A DNA stretch of 64,000 nucleotides from Achromobacter xylosoxidans. Lineage in GTDB: Bacteria; Pseudomonadota; Gammaproteobacteria; Burkholderiales; Burkholderiaceae_B. A program made the position numbers and the translations under genes. Below, one piece after another: positions 8,838 to 16,754 of the stretch (its first letter is position 1; the number at the start of each line of letters is the position of its first letter). The stretch is taken from assembly GCF_001457475.1 (NCBI RefSeq), contig NZ_LN831029.1:5332001-5396000 (forward strand), read 5' to 3'. The notes below the pieces were generated by a model. That model was not told the origin of the DNA. It worked only from the letters and a program-made list of their open reading frames with translations, and did not search any database.

Positions 8838-10037
8838 TCAGGCTGCGGCCGGCTGCGCCAGCGGCTGTTCGCGCACCGGCAGGCACAGCAAGGCCGCGGC
8901 CACCGCCAGCGCCACGCCGAGCCACCAGACCAGGTCGTAGTTGCCGGTCTTGGCATAGGCGTAGCCGCCCAGCCAGACACCGATGAAGCTGCCGACCTGG
9001 TGCCCCAGGAAGACGATGCCGGACAGGGTCGCCGCATAGCGCAGGCCATAGATCTGGCCGATCAGCCCCTGCGTCAGCGGCACGGTGCCGAGCCAGAACA
9101 GCCCCATCCAGGCCGCGAACGCATACAGCACCCACGGCGACAGGGGCATCCACAGCAGCAGCAGGATGCCGAATGCGCGCATGCCGTAGACCACCGCGAG
9201 CAGCCGCTTCTTGCTGTACTTGCCGCCCAGCTTGCCGGCGTAGAACGACCCCAGCACGTTGAACAGCCCGATGAGCGCGATCGCGGTGGCGCCCTGCCCC
9301 GGCGTCAGGCCGCCGTCGGTGACGTAGGCCGGCAGGTGCAGCGTGATGAAGGCCGTGTGGAAGCCACAGACGAAATAGCTCCAGAACAGGAAGTGGAACG
9401 ACGGGTGCCGCACCGCCTGGCGCACCGCCGCCGCCAGCGACTGCTGCGGCCCGCCGTGGGCCTGCGGCCGGCCGCGCAGGAAATAGGCCAGCGGCGCGGC
9501 GCATGCCACGAACAGCGACAACGCCCACAGCGCGCCCGGCCAGTCCAGGCCGGTGATCAGCGCCTGGCCGGTCGGCACCACGGCGAACTGGCCGAGCGAG
9601 CCGCCGGCGCTGGCAATGCCCATGGCCGTGCTGCGGTAGGCCGGCGGCACCACGCGCGCCACCACCGGCAGGATCACGGGGAACGTCGTGCCGGCCTGCC
9701 CCAGGCCGACCAGCACGCCGGCGCTCAGGTACAGCGTGGTTTCGTCCGTGGCAAAGCGCGTGCCGATCATGCCCAGCATGTACAGCACCGCGCCCAGCGC
9801 GATGGTGCGGCCGGAGCCATGGCGGTCGGCCAGAATGCCCATGAAGATGCAGGCCACGCCCCACACCAGGTTCTGCAGCGCGAAGGCCATGGAAAACACA
9901 TCGCGGCCCCACCCGTGGGCCAGGCCCATGGGCTGCATGAACAGGCCAAAGGTGGCGCGCACGCCCATGGCAAGCAGCACCACCAGGGTACCCAGGATGA
10001 TGGTGCGCACGTAACGCGTATCGGTAGTGCTGGACAT
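8838..10037 (-). CDS. major facilitator superfamily transporter
   Basis: This is a 399-residue inner-membrane transporter with about twelve hydrophobic segments and an MFS loop 2-3 signature around GILADRHGSGRTI (about residue 68). The type is the small-solute or organic-anion exporter group, and the substrate is not determinable. It is divergent from the nitronate monooxygenase-like gene. The 220-bp space between them holds a palindrome matching the proposed MarR operators, about 160 bp upstream of this start, so it may belong to the same regulon. Confidence 0.88.
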   Translation of the reverse strand: MSSTTDTRYVRTIILGTLVVLLAMGVRATFGLFMQPMGLAHGWGRDVFSMAFALQNLVWGVACIFMGILADRHGSGRTIALGAVLYMLGMIGTRFATDETTLYLSAGVLVGLGQAGTTFPVILPVVARVVPPAYRSTAMGIASAGGSLGQFAVVPTGQALITGLDWPGALWALSLFVACAAPLAYFLRGRPQAHGGPQQSLAAAVRQAVRHPSFHFLFWSYFVCGFHTAFITLHLPAYVTDGGLTPGQGATAIALIGLFNVLGSFYAGKLGGKYSKKRLLAVVYGMRAFGILLLLWMPLSPWVLYAFAAWMGLFWLGTVPLTQGLIGQIYGLRYAATLSGIVFLGHQVGSFIGVWLGGYAYAKTGNYDLVWWLGVALAVAAALLCLPVREQPLAQPAAA

Positions 10038-10197
10038 GATTGTTCTTATTGATGGGGAAAGGCGCCCCCTCCTCGGGACGGCCGGGCCTTGGGCCAGACG
10101 CGCACATCATAAACAAATAACCTGGCGCGACCGGCAATACCCGCGTCGGCGCATCGCGCATGGCGTGCTCGCCGCGCCCGCTGGCGTGCCACGCAAA

Positions 10198-10224
10198 ATA
10201 TAGTTGATTTTATCAACCATATAT
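10198..10224. promoter_or_regulatory. palindromic operator, site 1 of a proposed MarR regulon
   Basis: The core GTTGATTTTATCAAC (10203-10217) has perfect 6-bp arms around TTT, flanked by ATATA on the left and CATATAT on the right. It ends about 34 bp before the start of the nitronate monooxygenase-like gene, in the expected promoter. It matches the sites at 15126 and 19219. The spacing of 3 between TTGAT and ATCAA rules against an FNR box, which needs 4. Confidence 0.7.
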
Positions 10225-10257
10225 TCCAGAATGGGTTTTTCCCTCTTCTGATCAGCC

Positions 10258-11211
10258 ATGACTCTGCAAACCCCGCTGACCCGCCTGTTGGGCACGCGCT
10301 ATCCCATCATCCAGGGCGGCATGAGCTGGGCCTCGTCGAACGCGGCGCTGGCGCTGGCGGTGTCGCGCGCCGGCGGGCTCGGCGTGATCGCCGCCGGCCC
10401 GATGTACCCCGAGGCGCTGCTGGCCGCCATCCGCGAGGTCCGCGCCGGCACCGACGCGCCTTACGCGGTCAACATCCCGCTCTACAACAAGCGCGCGCAG
10501 GAACACATGGACATCGCGCTGGCCGAAGGCGTGCCGGTCATCATCGCCTCGCAGGGCGGGCCGCAGAAGCACATCGGCCGCGCGCGCGAGGCGGGCGTCA
10601 AATGGCTGCAGGTCATCGCCAGCCCCGAGCATGCCGCCAAGGCCGAAGCGGCCGGCGTGGACGCGGTGATCGCCGTCGGCCTGGAGGCCGGCGGCCATCC
10701 CGGCCCCGATGAAATCGGCCTGCAAGTGCTGCTGCGCTCGGTGGCGCGGCGCGTGTCGGTGCCGGTGGTGGCGGCTGGCGGCATCGCCGACGGCGCCGGC
10801 ATCGCGGCCGCGCTGTGCCTGGGCGCCGCGGGCGCGCAACTGGGCACCCGGTTCCTGCTGACGCCCGAGGCCGGCGTGTGCGATGCCTACAAGGACGCGG
10901 TGCTGGCGGCCGGCGTGGCCGACACCACGCTGGTGGGGCGCGGCCGCTCGCCGGTGCGCATGCTGCGCAACGCCTTCGCCCGCGACTACCTTGCGGCCGA
11001 GCGCGGCGGCGACGAGGCCATGCTGGAGACGATGTTCGCCGGCAGTTCCCTCAAGCAGGCAGCCTTCGACGGCGACGTGCAGGGCGGCAAGGTCGAGGCC
11101 GGCCAGAGCGCCGGATTGATCGACAGCCTGCAGCCGGCCGGCGCCGTGATGGAGCAACTGGTGGCGGAAACGCGCGACGCGCTCAGGCGCGTGGCGGCGC
11201 TGGCGGGTTGA
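10258..11211 (+). CDS. nitronate monooxygenase / FabK-like FMN enzyme
   Basis: This 317-residue flavoprotein belongs to the 2-nitropropane dioxygenase family, whose members oxidise nitronates or reduce enoyl thioesters. It shows IIQGGMSWASS at 17-27 for FMN binding, the EAGGH motif at 143-147 with the active-site histidine, and the phosphate-binding region around GGIADG near 178. The 5' leader after the palindromic operator is short and has no strong ribosome binding site. Its neighbours are CoA-ester catabolic genes under the same apparent operator, so a role in acyl-CoA or toxic nitronate metabolism is possible. The family is secure; the substrate is unknown. Confidence 0.87.
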   Translation: MTLQTPLTRLLGTRYPIIQGGMSWASSNAALALAVSRAGGLGVIAAGPMYPEALLAAIREVRAGTDAPYAVNIPLYNKRAQEHMDIALAEGVPVIIASQGGPQKHIGRAREAGVKWLQVIASPEHAAKAEAAGVDAVIAVGLEAGGHPGPDEIGLQVLLRSVARRVSVPVVAAGGIADGAGIAAALCLGAAGAQLGTRFLLTPEAGVCDAYKDAVLAAGVADTTLVGRGRSPVRMLRNAFARDYLAAERGGDEAMLETMFAGSSLKQAAFDGDVQGGKVEAGQSAGLIDSLQPAGAVMEQLVAETRDALRRVAALAG

Positions 11212-11286
11212 CGGCGAAGCGCCGCCGTCGGTCGGCGCGGGACATCCGACGCCGGCTCAACGCCGGCGCAGCCTGGGCGTTGTCTT

Positions 11287-11712
11287 TCAGGCACTCGCTT
11301 CCCAAGGGTTCACGAGGCGGACCCCGCAACCGGAAAAATCGGACACGTTTCGCGTAACGAGCGTCATCCCGTGCACCAGCGCGGTAGCCGCGATGAAGGC
11401 ATCCCGTTCCGGACGCAGATCCGGCACATGCAACCTGGCGCAACGCAACGACACGGCCGCATCGAGCGGCAGCGTCCGGTTGGAGAATTCCGGCAGGACG
11501 CGATCGCGCATCCAGGCCCGCAGGCGCGCGCCCTGGTCGGCATCCCGCCGCTCCATGCGCAGGATGCCGATTTCGATTTCCATGAGCGTGATCGCCGAAA
11601 CGTAGAAGTTCACCGCGTCCTCGTTCGAGAACCAGGCGATCACGTTCCTGTCCGCCTTGCCGTCGCCGGCTTTGCGCAGCTCGGACAGCACATTGGTATC
11701 CAGCAGGAACAT
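11287..11712 (-). CDS. vapC: PIN-domain ribonuclease toxin, VapC type
   Basis: This is a 141-residue PIN-domain protein, the likely RNase toxin of a type II toxin-antitoxin pair. Acidic residues expected for the metal site are present: Asp5 in LDTNVLSE, Glu45, Asp104 in RDAFIAATAL and Asp125. The ATG overlaps the stop of the antitoxin gene (ATGA), showing translational coupling. The length is normal for VapC. It sits as an island between the nitronate monooxygenase-like gene and the Bug receptor. Target RNA unknown. Confidence 0.88.
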   Translation of the reverse strand: MFLLDTNVLSELRKAGDGKADRNVIAWFSNEDAVNFYVSAITLMEIEIGILRMERRDADQGARLRAWMRDRVLPEFSNRTLPLDAAVSLRCARLHVPDLRPERDAFIAATALVHGMTLVTRNVSDFSGCGVRLVNPWEASA

Positions 11713-11966
11713 CAGTCGACGTCCGCGGGACGGGGCAGCTCGCGTGAGCGCGGGGCATCGAGATCGATGCCGGCAAGGCCCGGCATCGACAATGCGCTGA
11801 CGAGATTTCGTTTTTGGCCGACCAGGCGCCAGTATTCCTCGATGCCGAGCAGGACGTGGGATGGCTTGCCGCGGTCCGTGATGAACACCGGGCCATGCAG
11901 GGCCGCCTTCTTGGCGCGGGTCACGTCCTGATTGAGTTCCCGGCTGGACAGTGTGGTGATAGACAT
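11712..11966 (-). CDS. vapB: Phd/YefM-family antitoxin
   Basis: This 84-residue protein starts MSITTLSSRELNQD, followed by AKKAALHGPVFITDRGKPS, the hallmark of the Phd/YefM antitoxin fold: an N-terminal DNA-binding part and a disordered C-terminal toxin-binding tail. The chosen ATG has AGGGGAT about 9 bases upstream; longer in-frame starts would run through the promoter palindrome. It precedes and overlaps vapC. It should repress its own operon through the palindrome at 11995-12010. The symbol is by role, because the partner is a PIN toxin while the antitoxin fold is Phd-like. Confidence 0.87.
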   Translation of the reverse strand: MSITTLSSRELNQDVTRAKKAALHGPVFITDRGKPSHVLLGIEEYWRLVGQKRNLVSALSMPGLAGIDLDAPRSRELPRPADVD

Positions 11967-11994
11967 GATGCATCCCCTGATCCTCACAAATAAC

Positions 11995-12010
11995 GTAGTA
12001 ACGTTACTAC
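11995..12010. promoter_or_regulatory. perfect 16-bp palindrome upstream of the toxin-antitoxin operon
   Basis: GTAGTAACGTTACTAC is a perfect palindrome 28 bp upstream of the antitoxin start codon. This is where a Phd/VapB autorepressor would bind over the promoter. AT content is locally high, unlike the flanking genes. Confidence 0.65.
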
Positions 12011-12117
12011 ATAGAAAGCAATGAAACAACCCCGGCAGCCAGGGCCACCGGGAGATTTTCCCGCTCATCAGGATCCGACCAGGGCGGCAAACCGTCATTC
12101 CGGCCGCCGGAACCGTC

Positions 12118-13089
12118 CTATTTCTTCATCAACCCCGCCGCCTGCACCAGCTTGCGCATGGTGGCCTGGTCCTTCTCGACGAAGGCGGTGGCCTCCGCCG
12201 GCGTCATGTTCCACAGATCCACCCCTTGCGCCTGCATCAGCTTGCTGTATTCAGGATCGGCGTTGATCTTGGCCACCGCATCGTTCAGACGCTGGAGGAT
12301 TTCCGGCGGCGTGCCCTTGGGCGCGGCCAGGCTGTACCAGGACGCCGACTCCGCGCCCTTCACCCCGGATTCGGCCAGGGTCGGCACATCCGGCAACAAC
12401 GGCGAGCGCTGGCCGTTGGCGTAGGCCAGCGCCTTGAGCCGGCCGCTACGGATGAACTGCAGGCTGGCGGCCAGGTTCAGCACCGCCATATCCACCTGGC
12501 CGCCCACCAGGTCATTGATGGCGGGCGCCGCGCCGCTGTAGGGGATGTGGACGATGTCCACGCCGGCGCGTTCGCGGAACAGTTCGGCGCCCAGGTGCGG
12601 CGAGCTGCCCGGCCCGGCCGAGGCATAGTTGATGCGGCCCGGTTCCTTGCGCGCCATCACGATCAATTGTTCGACGCTGTCGGCCTTGAGCGTGGGCCGC
12701 ACCACCAGCATGTTGGGCTGGTTGGCGACGATCGAGACGAAGGCGAAGTCCTTGATGCCGTCGTACGGCGTCTGCTGCATCAGCGGCGTCACCACGTGGG
12801 CGGCCGACGTGCCGAGCAACAGCGTGTAGCCGTCCGGCTTGGCCCGCGCCACGAAGTTGGCGCCGATGGCCGCGCCGCCGCCGGCCTTGTTCTCGACGAT
12901 GATGGTCTTGCCCAACTGCTTTTCCAGCTCGCGCGCCAGCGCCCGCCCCAGCACGTCGGCGGGACCGCCGGCGGCATACGGGTTGACCAGCGTGATCGGC
13001 TGCGAGGGATAGGAATCGGCGGCGACGACAGGGGCGCACAACGCGCCCGCCACCGCCACGCCGCACAGCAGGCGCTTCAGAGTCTTCAT
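12118..13089 (-). CDS. Bug-family (TctC-like) periplasmic solute receptor
   Basis: This is a 323-residue secreted binding protein with a Sec signal peptide (residues 1-24, MKTLKRLL to VVAADSYP). The Bug fold signatures are the start YPSQPITLVNPYAAGGPADV, then ENKAGGGAAIGA and the PDGYTLL loop. These bind carboxylates or other small organics for tripartite TctABC transport. No tctA/tctB genes are nearby, which is usual for the expanded Bug set in Alcaligenaceae. It lies 72 bases after the CaiB-type CoA-transferase gene and reads as the last gene of that catabolic operon, so its ligand may be the acid degraded there. Confidence 0.9.
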   Translation of the reverse strand: MKTLKRLLCGVAVAGALCAPVVAADSYPSQPITLVNPYAAGGPADVLGRALARELEKQLGKTIIVENKAGGGAAIGANFVARAKPDGYTLLLGTSAAHVVTPLMQQTPYDGIKDFAFVSIVANQPNMLVVRPTLKADSVEQLIVMARKEPGRINYASAGPGSSPHLGAELFRERAGVDIVHIPYSGAAPAINDLVGGQVDMAVLNLAASLQFIRSGRLKALAYANGQRSPLLPDVPTLAESGVKGAESASWYSLAAPKGTPPEILQRLNDAVAKINADPEYSKLMQAQGVDLWNMTPAEATAFVEKDQATMRKLVQAAGLMKK

Positions 13090-13161
13090 GGTTTGTCTCC
13101 TGGGATATTTGTGTTTTATGCGTGGTGCGGGGAAAGGCCCCGGGGCTCATGGCCCCGATGG

Positions 13162-14358
13162 CTAGATCGCGCCCTGCGCGCGTAACGCCTCGATCTGCGC
13201 CGGCGACAGGCCCAGCCGGCCCGCCAGCACGCTGTCGGTGTGCTCGCCCAGCAAGGGCGGACGCTCCAGCCGCGGATCGTCGAAACCATCGAACTTGAAC
13301 GGCACCGGCACCGCGCCGAAGCGGCCGATGGCAGGATGCTCGTAGCTGGCCACCATGCCGCGCGCCAGCACGTGCTCGTTGTGCAGGATTTCCTCGACGT
13401 CCAGGATCGGGCCGGCCGGCACGCCGCGCGCATCGCAGCGGCGACACAGTTCGTCGCGCGTCAGCCGCGCGGCGGCCGCCGACAGGCCGGCCATGACTTC
13501 GTCGCGGCGCGCCACGCGCACGGCGTTGCGCGCCAGCTCCGGATCGTCGGCCCATTGCGGCAGGTCGAGCGCCTCGCACAGCGGCTTCCAGTGCTGATCG
13601 CTGCCAGTTATCTGCACCCAGCGTCCGTCGCCGCACTCGAAGGCGGCGGACGGCACCCGGCCGGGATGTTCGGTGCCCAGCCGCGGCGGCACCTCACCCA
13701 GCGCGAAGTAACGCGCGGCCGCCAGCGACAGCAGGCCGACCTGGCCGTCCAGCATGGAGAAGTCGATGTGGCAGCCCTGCCCCGAACGCGCCCGCCCCAC
13801 CAGCGCCGACAGGATGCCGATGGCTGCCCACAGGCCCGAGGTCAGGTCGCTCACCGGCAGGCCCGGCTTGACCGGGCCGCCGCCGCGCTCGCCGGTCAGG
13901 CTCATGATGCCGCCCATGGCCTGGAATACGGTGTCATAGCCTTTGCGCGGCGCGTACGGCCCGGTCATGCCGAAGCCGGTGCACGAGAAATAGATCAGGC
14001 CGGGGTTGTCCGGCGCGATGTGCTCGCGGTCCAGCCCGTATTTGGCGAGCGTGCCGACCGGGAAGTTCTCGACCACCACGTCGCAGGTCTGCGCCAGGCG
14101 CCGGATCAGCGCCTGCCCTTCGGGGTGGCGGAAGTTCACCGTGACCGATTGCTTGCTGCGGTTGAAGGCCAGGTAATAGGCCGACTCGGTGCCGCCTTCG
14201 CCGCGCACCTTGGGCTCGAAGCCGCGCGTCTCATCGCCGCCGCCGGGCTGTTCGACCTTGATCACGTCGGCGCCCAGCTCGGCCAGGATCATCGAGGCGA
14301 ACGGGCACGCCAGCACGCGCGACAGGTCCAGGATGGTGACGCCTTCGAGCGGCCTCAT
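13162..14358 (-). CDS. class III CoA-transferase, CaiB/BaiF family
   Basis: This 398-residue enzyme moves CoA between carboxylic acids through an aspartyl intermediate. It shows MRPLEGVTILDLSRVLACPF at the start, GADVIKVEQPGGGD, and the conserved catalytic Asp in CHIDFSMLDG. Its ATG overlaps the stop of the upstream crotonase gene (ATGA), so the two are coupled. With the crotonase and the Bug receptor it forms an operon preceded by a proposed MarR operator. It would activate or swap the CoA of an imported acid; the identity of the acid is not visible. Confidence 0.9.
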   Translation of the reverse strand: MRPLEGVTILDLSRVLACPFASMILAELGADVIKVEQPGGGDETRGFEPKVRGEGGTESAYYLAFNRSKQSVTVNFRHPEGQALIRRLAQTCDVVVENFPVGTLAKYGLDREHIAPDNPGLIYFSCTGFGMTGPYAPRKGYDTVFQAMGGIMSLTGERGGGPVKPGLPVSDLTSGLWAAIGILSALVGRARSGQGCHIDFSMLDGQVGLLSLAAARYFALGEVPPRLGTEHPGRVPSAAFECGDGRWVQITGSDQHWKPLCEALDLPQWADDPELARNAVRVARRDEVMAGLSAAAARLTRDELCRRCDARGVPAGPILDVEEILHNEHVLARGMVASYEHPAIGRFGAVPVPFKFDGFDDPRLERPPLLGEHTDSVLAGRLGLSPAQIEALRAQGAI

Positions 14359-15089
14359 CGCGCCGCTCCCTGGCGAAAGCCGCGCATGATGACGTTGGCG
14401 TCGCGGCCCACGCCCAGCGCCTCGGCCAGCCCCAGGTCGGCCGCGCGATGGAAGGCGCGCTTGGTCAGGCCCATGGCGGCCGGCTCCCAGCCAGCCAGGC
14501 GTTGCGCCATCGCCAATGCCTGGTCCAGCACCTGCGCGGCGGGCGCGACGCGGTTGGCGATGCCCAGCTGCAGCGCGCGGGCGCCGTCGATGGGCTCGGC
14601 CATCGCCACCAGCTCGAAGGCATGCTTGCGGCCCACCTGCCGCACCAGGTTGGCCATGACCACCGCGGCCACGATGCCGTGGCGCAGTTCCGGATAGCCG
14701 AAGCGCACGTCCTCGGCCATCACGGTCAGGTCAGACGCCAGCGCCAGGCCGGCGCCGCCGCCGAGCGCATTGCCATGGACCGCGCCGATCACCGGCTTGA
14801 CCATGCGCGAGAACACCAAGTGCAGATCGGTAGTGAGGTCGGCGCGGCGCAGCACCGCGTCGGGCTGTTCCGGCGTCAGGGCCGAGAACTCGCCGGTGTC
14901 GGCGCCGGCGCAGAACGACTTGCCGTTGCCCGCCAGCACCACCGCGCGCACCGCGTCGTCGCGGTCCGCCTGGCGCAAGGCCTCCAGCAGCGCCGTGGTC
15001 AACGCGGTGTTCAGGGCGTTGTGCTTTTCCGGACGGTTCAGGCGCAGCAGCCGCACCACGCCCAGGTCTTCAATGATCAATTCCGACAT
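14355..15089 (-). CDS. crotonase-family protein lacking one catalytic glutamate
   Basis: This is a 244-residue enoyl-CoA hydratase/isomerase fold. The oxyanion-hole segments are FCAGAD at 59-64 and GNALGGGAG at 106-114. Aligned with rat crotonase, the Glu144 position is Gly114 while Glu164 is kept as Glu134 (20 residues apart as expected), so classical syn-hydration is doubtful and isomerase or another crotonase reaction is likelier. The start chosen is the ATG after GAAGAGGATATCCGTG; an upstream start would put the palindromic operator at 15126 inside the gene. It is first in the operon with the CaiB transferase. Confidence 0.85.
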   Translation of the reverse strand: MSELIIEDLGVVRLLRLNRPEKHNALNTALTTALLEALRQADRDDAVRAVVLAGNGKSFCAGADTGEFSALTPEQPDAVLRRADLTTDLHLVFSRMVKPVIGAVHGNALGGGAGLALASDLTVMAEDVRFGYPELRHGIVAAVVMANLVRQVGRKHAFELVAMAEPIDGARALQLGIANRVAPAAQVLDQALAMAQRLAGWEPAAMGLTKRAFHRAADLGLAEALGVGRDANVIMRGFRQGAAR

Positions 15090-15125
15090 CACGGATATCC
15101 TCTTCCAATGGCGACAAGCAAAGTG

Positions 15126-15140
15126 ATTGATTAAATCAAC
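15126..15140. promoter_or_regulatory. palindromic operator, site 2 of a proposed MarR regulon
   Basis: ATTGATTAAATCAAC matches the site 1 core at 13 of 15 positions. It lies 37 bp upstream of the crotonase start and directly after the marR gene, so it can control the crotonase-CaiB-Bug operon. TTGAT and ATCAA are 3 bp apart, not the 4 of an FNR box. Confidence 0.7.
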
Positions 15141-15179
15141 AATAAGGGTAAAAAAAGGCGCGGGGCGCGCGCCCACGCG

Positions 15180-15716
15180 TTAGCGCGGCTGCACGCCGCG
15201 GCCGCGGCGCGCCGGCACCTCCGCCTTGCATTCGTTCAACATCTCCAGCGCATGCGCCGTCAGCTTGTCCAGCATGCGCTCCATCGCCTCGCGCTCGGCA
15301 TCCGATAGCACCGACAGCATGCTTTCGTTGCGCTCGATCGCCGCGGGGAAAATTTCCTCGTACAGCGCGCGGCCGGCGCGCGTCAGGTCCAGGCTGACGC
15401 CACGGCCGTCCTGGCTGTCGGCGCTGCGCTGGATCAGGCCGCGCTCGATCAGTTCGGACACGGTGCGGCTGGCCTGGCTCTTGTCGATGTTGGCTTCGCG
15501 CGCCACGGCGTTCAACGACATGTCGGGCGCCGCGCCCAGCAGCGCGATGATGCGCCATTCGCGCGGACCGACGCCGTAGCGGCTTTCGTTCAAGCCGGCG
15601 GCAATGCGGCTGGAAACATAGGCCAGCCGGTTCAGCCGGTACGAGAACAGTTCCTTGAGCGCCCGGGGTGCGGGACGCGCGGCGGTGGCGGACTTGGATG
15701 CGGTGCGGGTGGCCAT
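15180..15716 (-). CDS. MarR-family transcriptional regulator
   Basis: This 178-residue winged-helix regulator has its core from about 30 to 165: MSLNAVAREANIDKSQASRT forms the recognition helix-turn-helix and DGRGVSLDLTRAG the wing. MarR proteins are dimeric repressors released by small ligands, often aromatic acids or CoA thioesters. It sits between two catabolic operons transcribed in the same direction. Three similar palindromes in the neighbourhood (10203, 15126, 19219) are the best candidates for its operators. The N-terminus is basic and Ala-rich (residues 1-20). The ligand is unknown. Confidence 0.9.
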   Translation of the reverse strand: MATRTASKSATAARPAPRALKELFSYRLNRLAYVSSRIAAGLNESRYGVGPREWRIIALLGAAPDMSLNAVAREANIDKSQASRTVSELIERGLIQRSADSQDGRGVSLDLTRAGRALYEEIFPAAIERNESMLSVLSDAEREAMERMLDKLTAHALEMLNECKAEVPARRGRGVQPR

Positions 15717-15803
15717 GGCGGACTCGTCAGGTGCGGGAAAACGTGGCGTTCGCGCCCGGCGCGCGCCACTGCCCGCATGATATACAAAGGCGGCGCGCGG
15801 CCA

Positions 15804-16754
15804 TCACGCGACCGCTCCCGCGGCAACGCCGATCAGCGGGTTCAGCCCGCTTTGCGCCACCCGGCTGTGCAGGGCGCGACCCAGCACTTCCTGGCAATGG
15901 GCCGAGACGGCCGCCAGCCCCGCCAGGTCCAGGCCGGTGCGCACGCCCATGGACTCGAACAGGCTGACCAGATCTTCGGTGGCGACGTTGCCGGTATGGC
16001 CGCCGCCGTAGCGCACTTTGGCCGGATGCCCGCCGACACCGCCGAAGGCGCAATCGAAGTGGGTGACGCCTGCCTCCAGCGCCGCCACGTAGTTCACCAG
16101 GCCGGTGCCGCGCGTGTCATGGAAATGCGCCACCGGGGTCACCTGCGGCACCTCGCGCGCCATGCGCCCATACAGGTCGCGCACCGATGCCGGCGTGGCC
16201 ATGCCGGTGGTGTCGCCCAGCGTGACAATGTCCACGCCCAGCGCGGCGAAGCGCCGCGCGTCGGCCATGACCGTCTCCGGATCGACGGCGCCTTCGAACG
16301 GGCAGCCGAACGCCACCGAAATCGTGCCGATCAGGCGGAAACGGCCGTCCGCCAGCCGCGCCATCTCCGCGATGTTGTCCCATTGGGCGGCGCGATCGCG
16401 CTTCAGGTTGCGCGTCGAATGCGATTCACTGGCCGAGACCAGCAGGCTGATCTCGTTGGCGCCGATGCCGGCATCCAGGTCGGCCCGCGCGCGCTCGACG
16501 GCGCGCGCATTGGCGCAGGTCGCCTTGTACCAGACGCCGGCGCGCCGCGGCAGCGCCGCCAGCAACTCGGTGGCGTCGGCGAATTGCGGCACCACCTTGG
16601 GATTGGAATACGAGGTCGCCTCGACCCGCTCGAAGCCCAGCGCGGCAAAGCGGTCGATCAGGTCGACCTTGACCGCGGTGTCGATGAAGTCCGGCTCATG
16701 CTGCAGGCCGTCGCGCGCGAAACATTCGCACAGCACCACGTCGCGCGCGCTCAT
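15804..16754 (-). CDS. HMG-CoA lyase-like protein with catalytic Cys replaced by His
   Basis: This 316-residue TIM barrel belongs to the HMG-CoA lyase (HMGL/DRE-TIM) family, which cleaves 3-hydroxy-acyl-CoA C-C bonds. RDGLQ at 14-18 and the metal histidines His210 and His212 (VAHFHDTRG) are present. The loop that carries the catalytic cysteine in HMG-CoA lyase (GGCP) reads GGHP at 241-244 here, and the loop after it is three to four residues longer before GNVATED. A true HMG-CoA lyase role is therefore uncertain and a related lyase or aldolase is likely. Its ATG overlaps the stop of the acyl-CoA ligase (ATGA). Confidence 0.85.
   Translation of the reverse strand: MSARDVVLCECFARDGLQHEPDFIDTAVKVDLIDRFAALGFERVEATSYSNPKVVPQFADATELLAALPRRAGVWYKATCANARAVERARADLDAGIGANEISLLVSASESHSTRNLKRDRAAQWDNIAEMARLADGRFRLIGTISVAFGCPFEGAVDPETVMADARRFAALGVDIVTLGDTTGMATPASVRDLYGRMAREVPQVTPVAHFHDTRGTGLVNYVAALEAGVTHFDCAFGGVGGHPAKVRYGGGHTGNVATEDLVSLFESMGVRTGLDLAGLAAVSAHCQEVLGRALHSRVAQSGLNPLIGVAAGAVA

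Noticed and set aside
10203-10217. The TTGAT..ATCAA motifs at 10203, 15126 and 19219 as FNR/ANR boxes
   Set aside because: The gap between half-sites is 3 bp, not the 4 bp of FNR sites; the true 4-bp form occurs only at 21686. The three sites resemble each other beyond the half-sites, which favours one local regulator.
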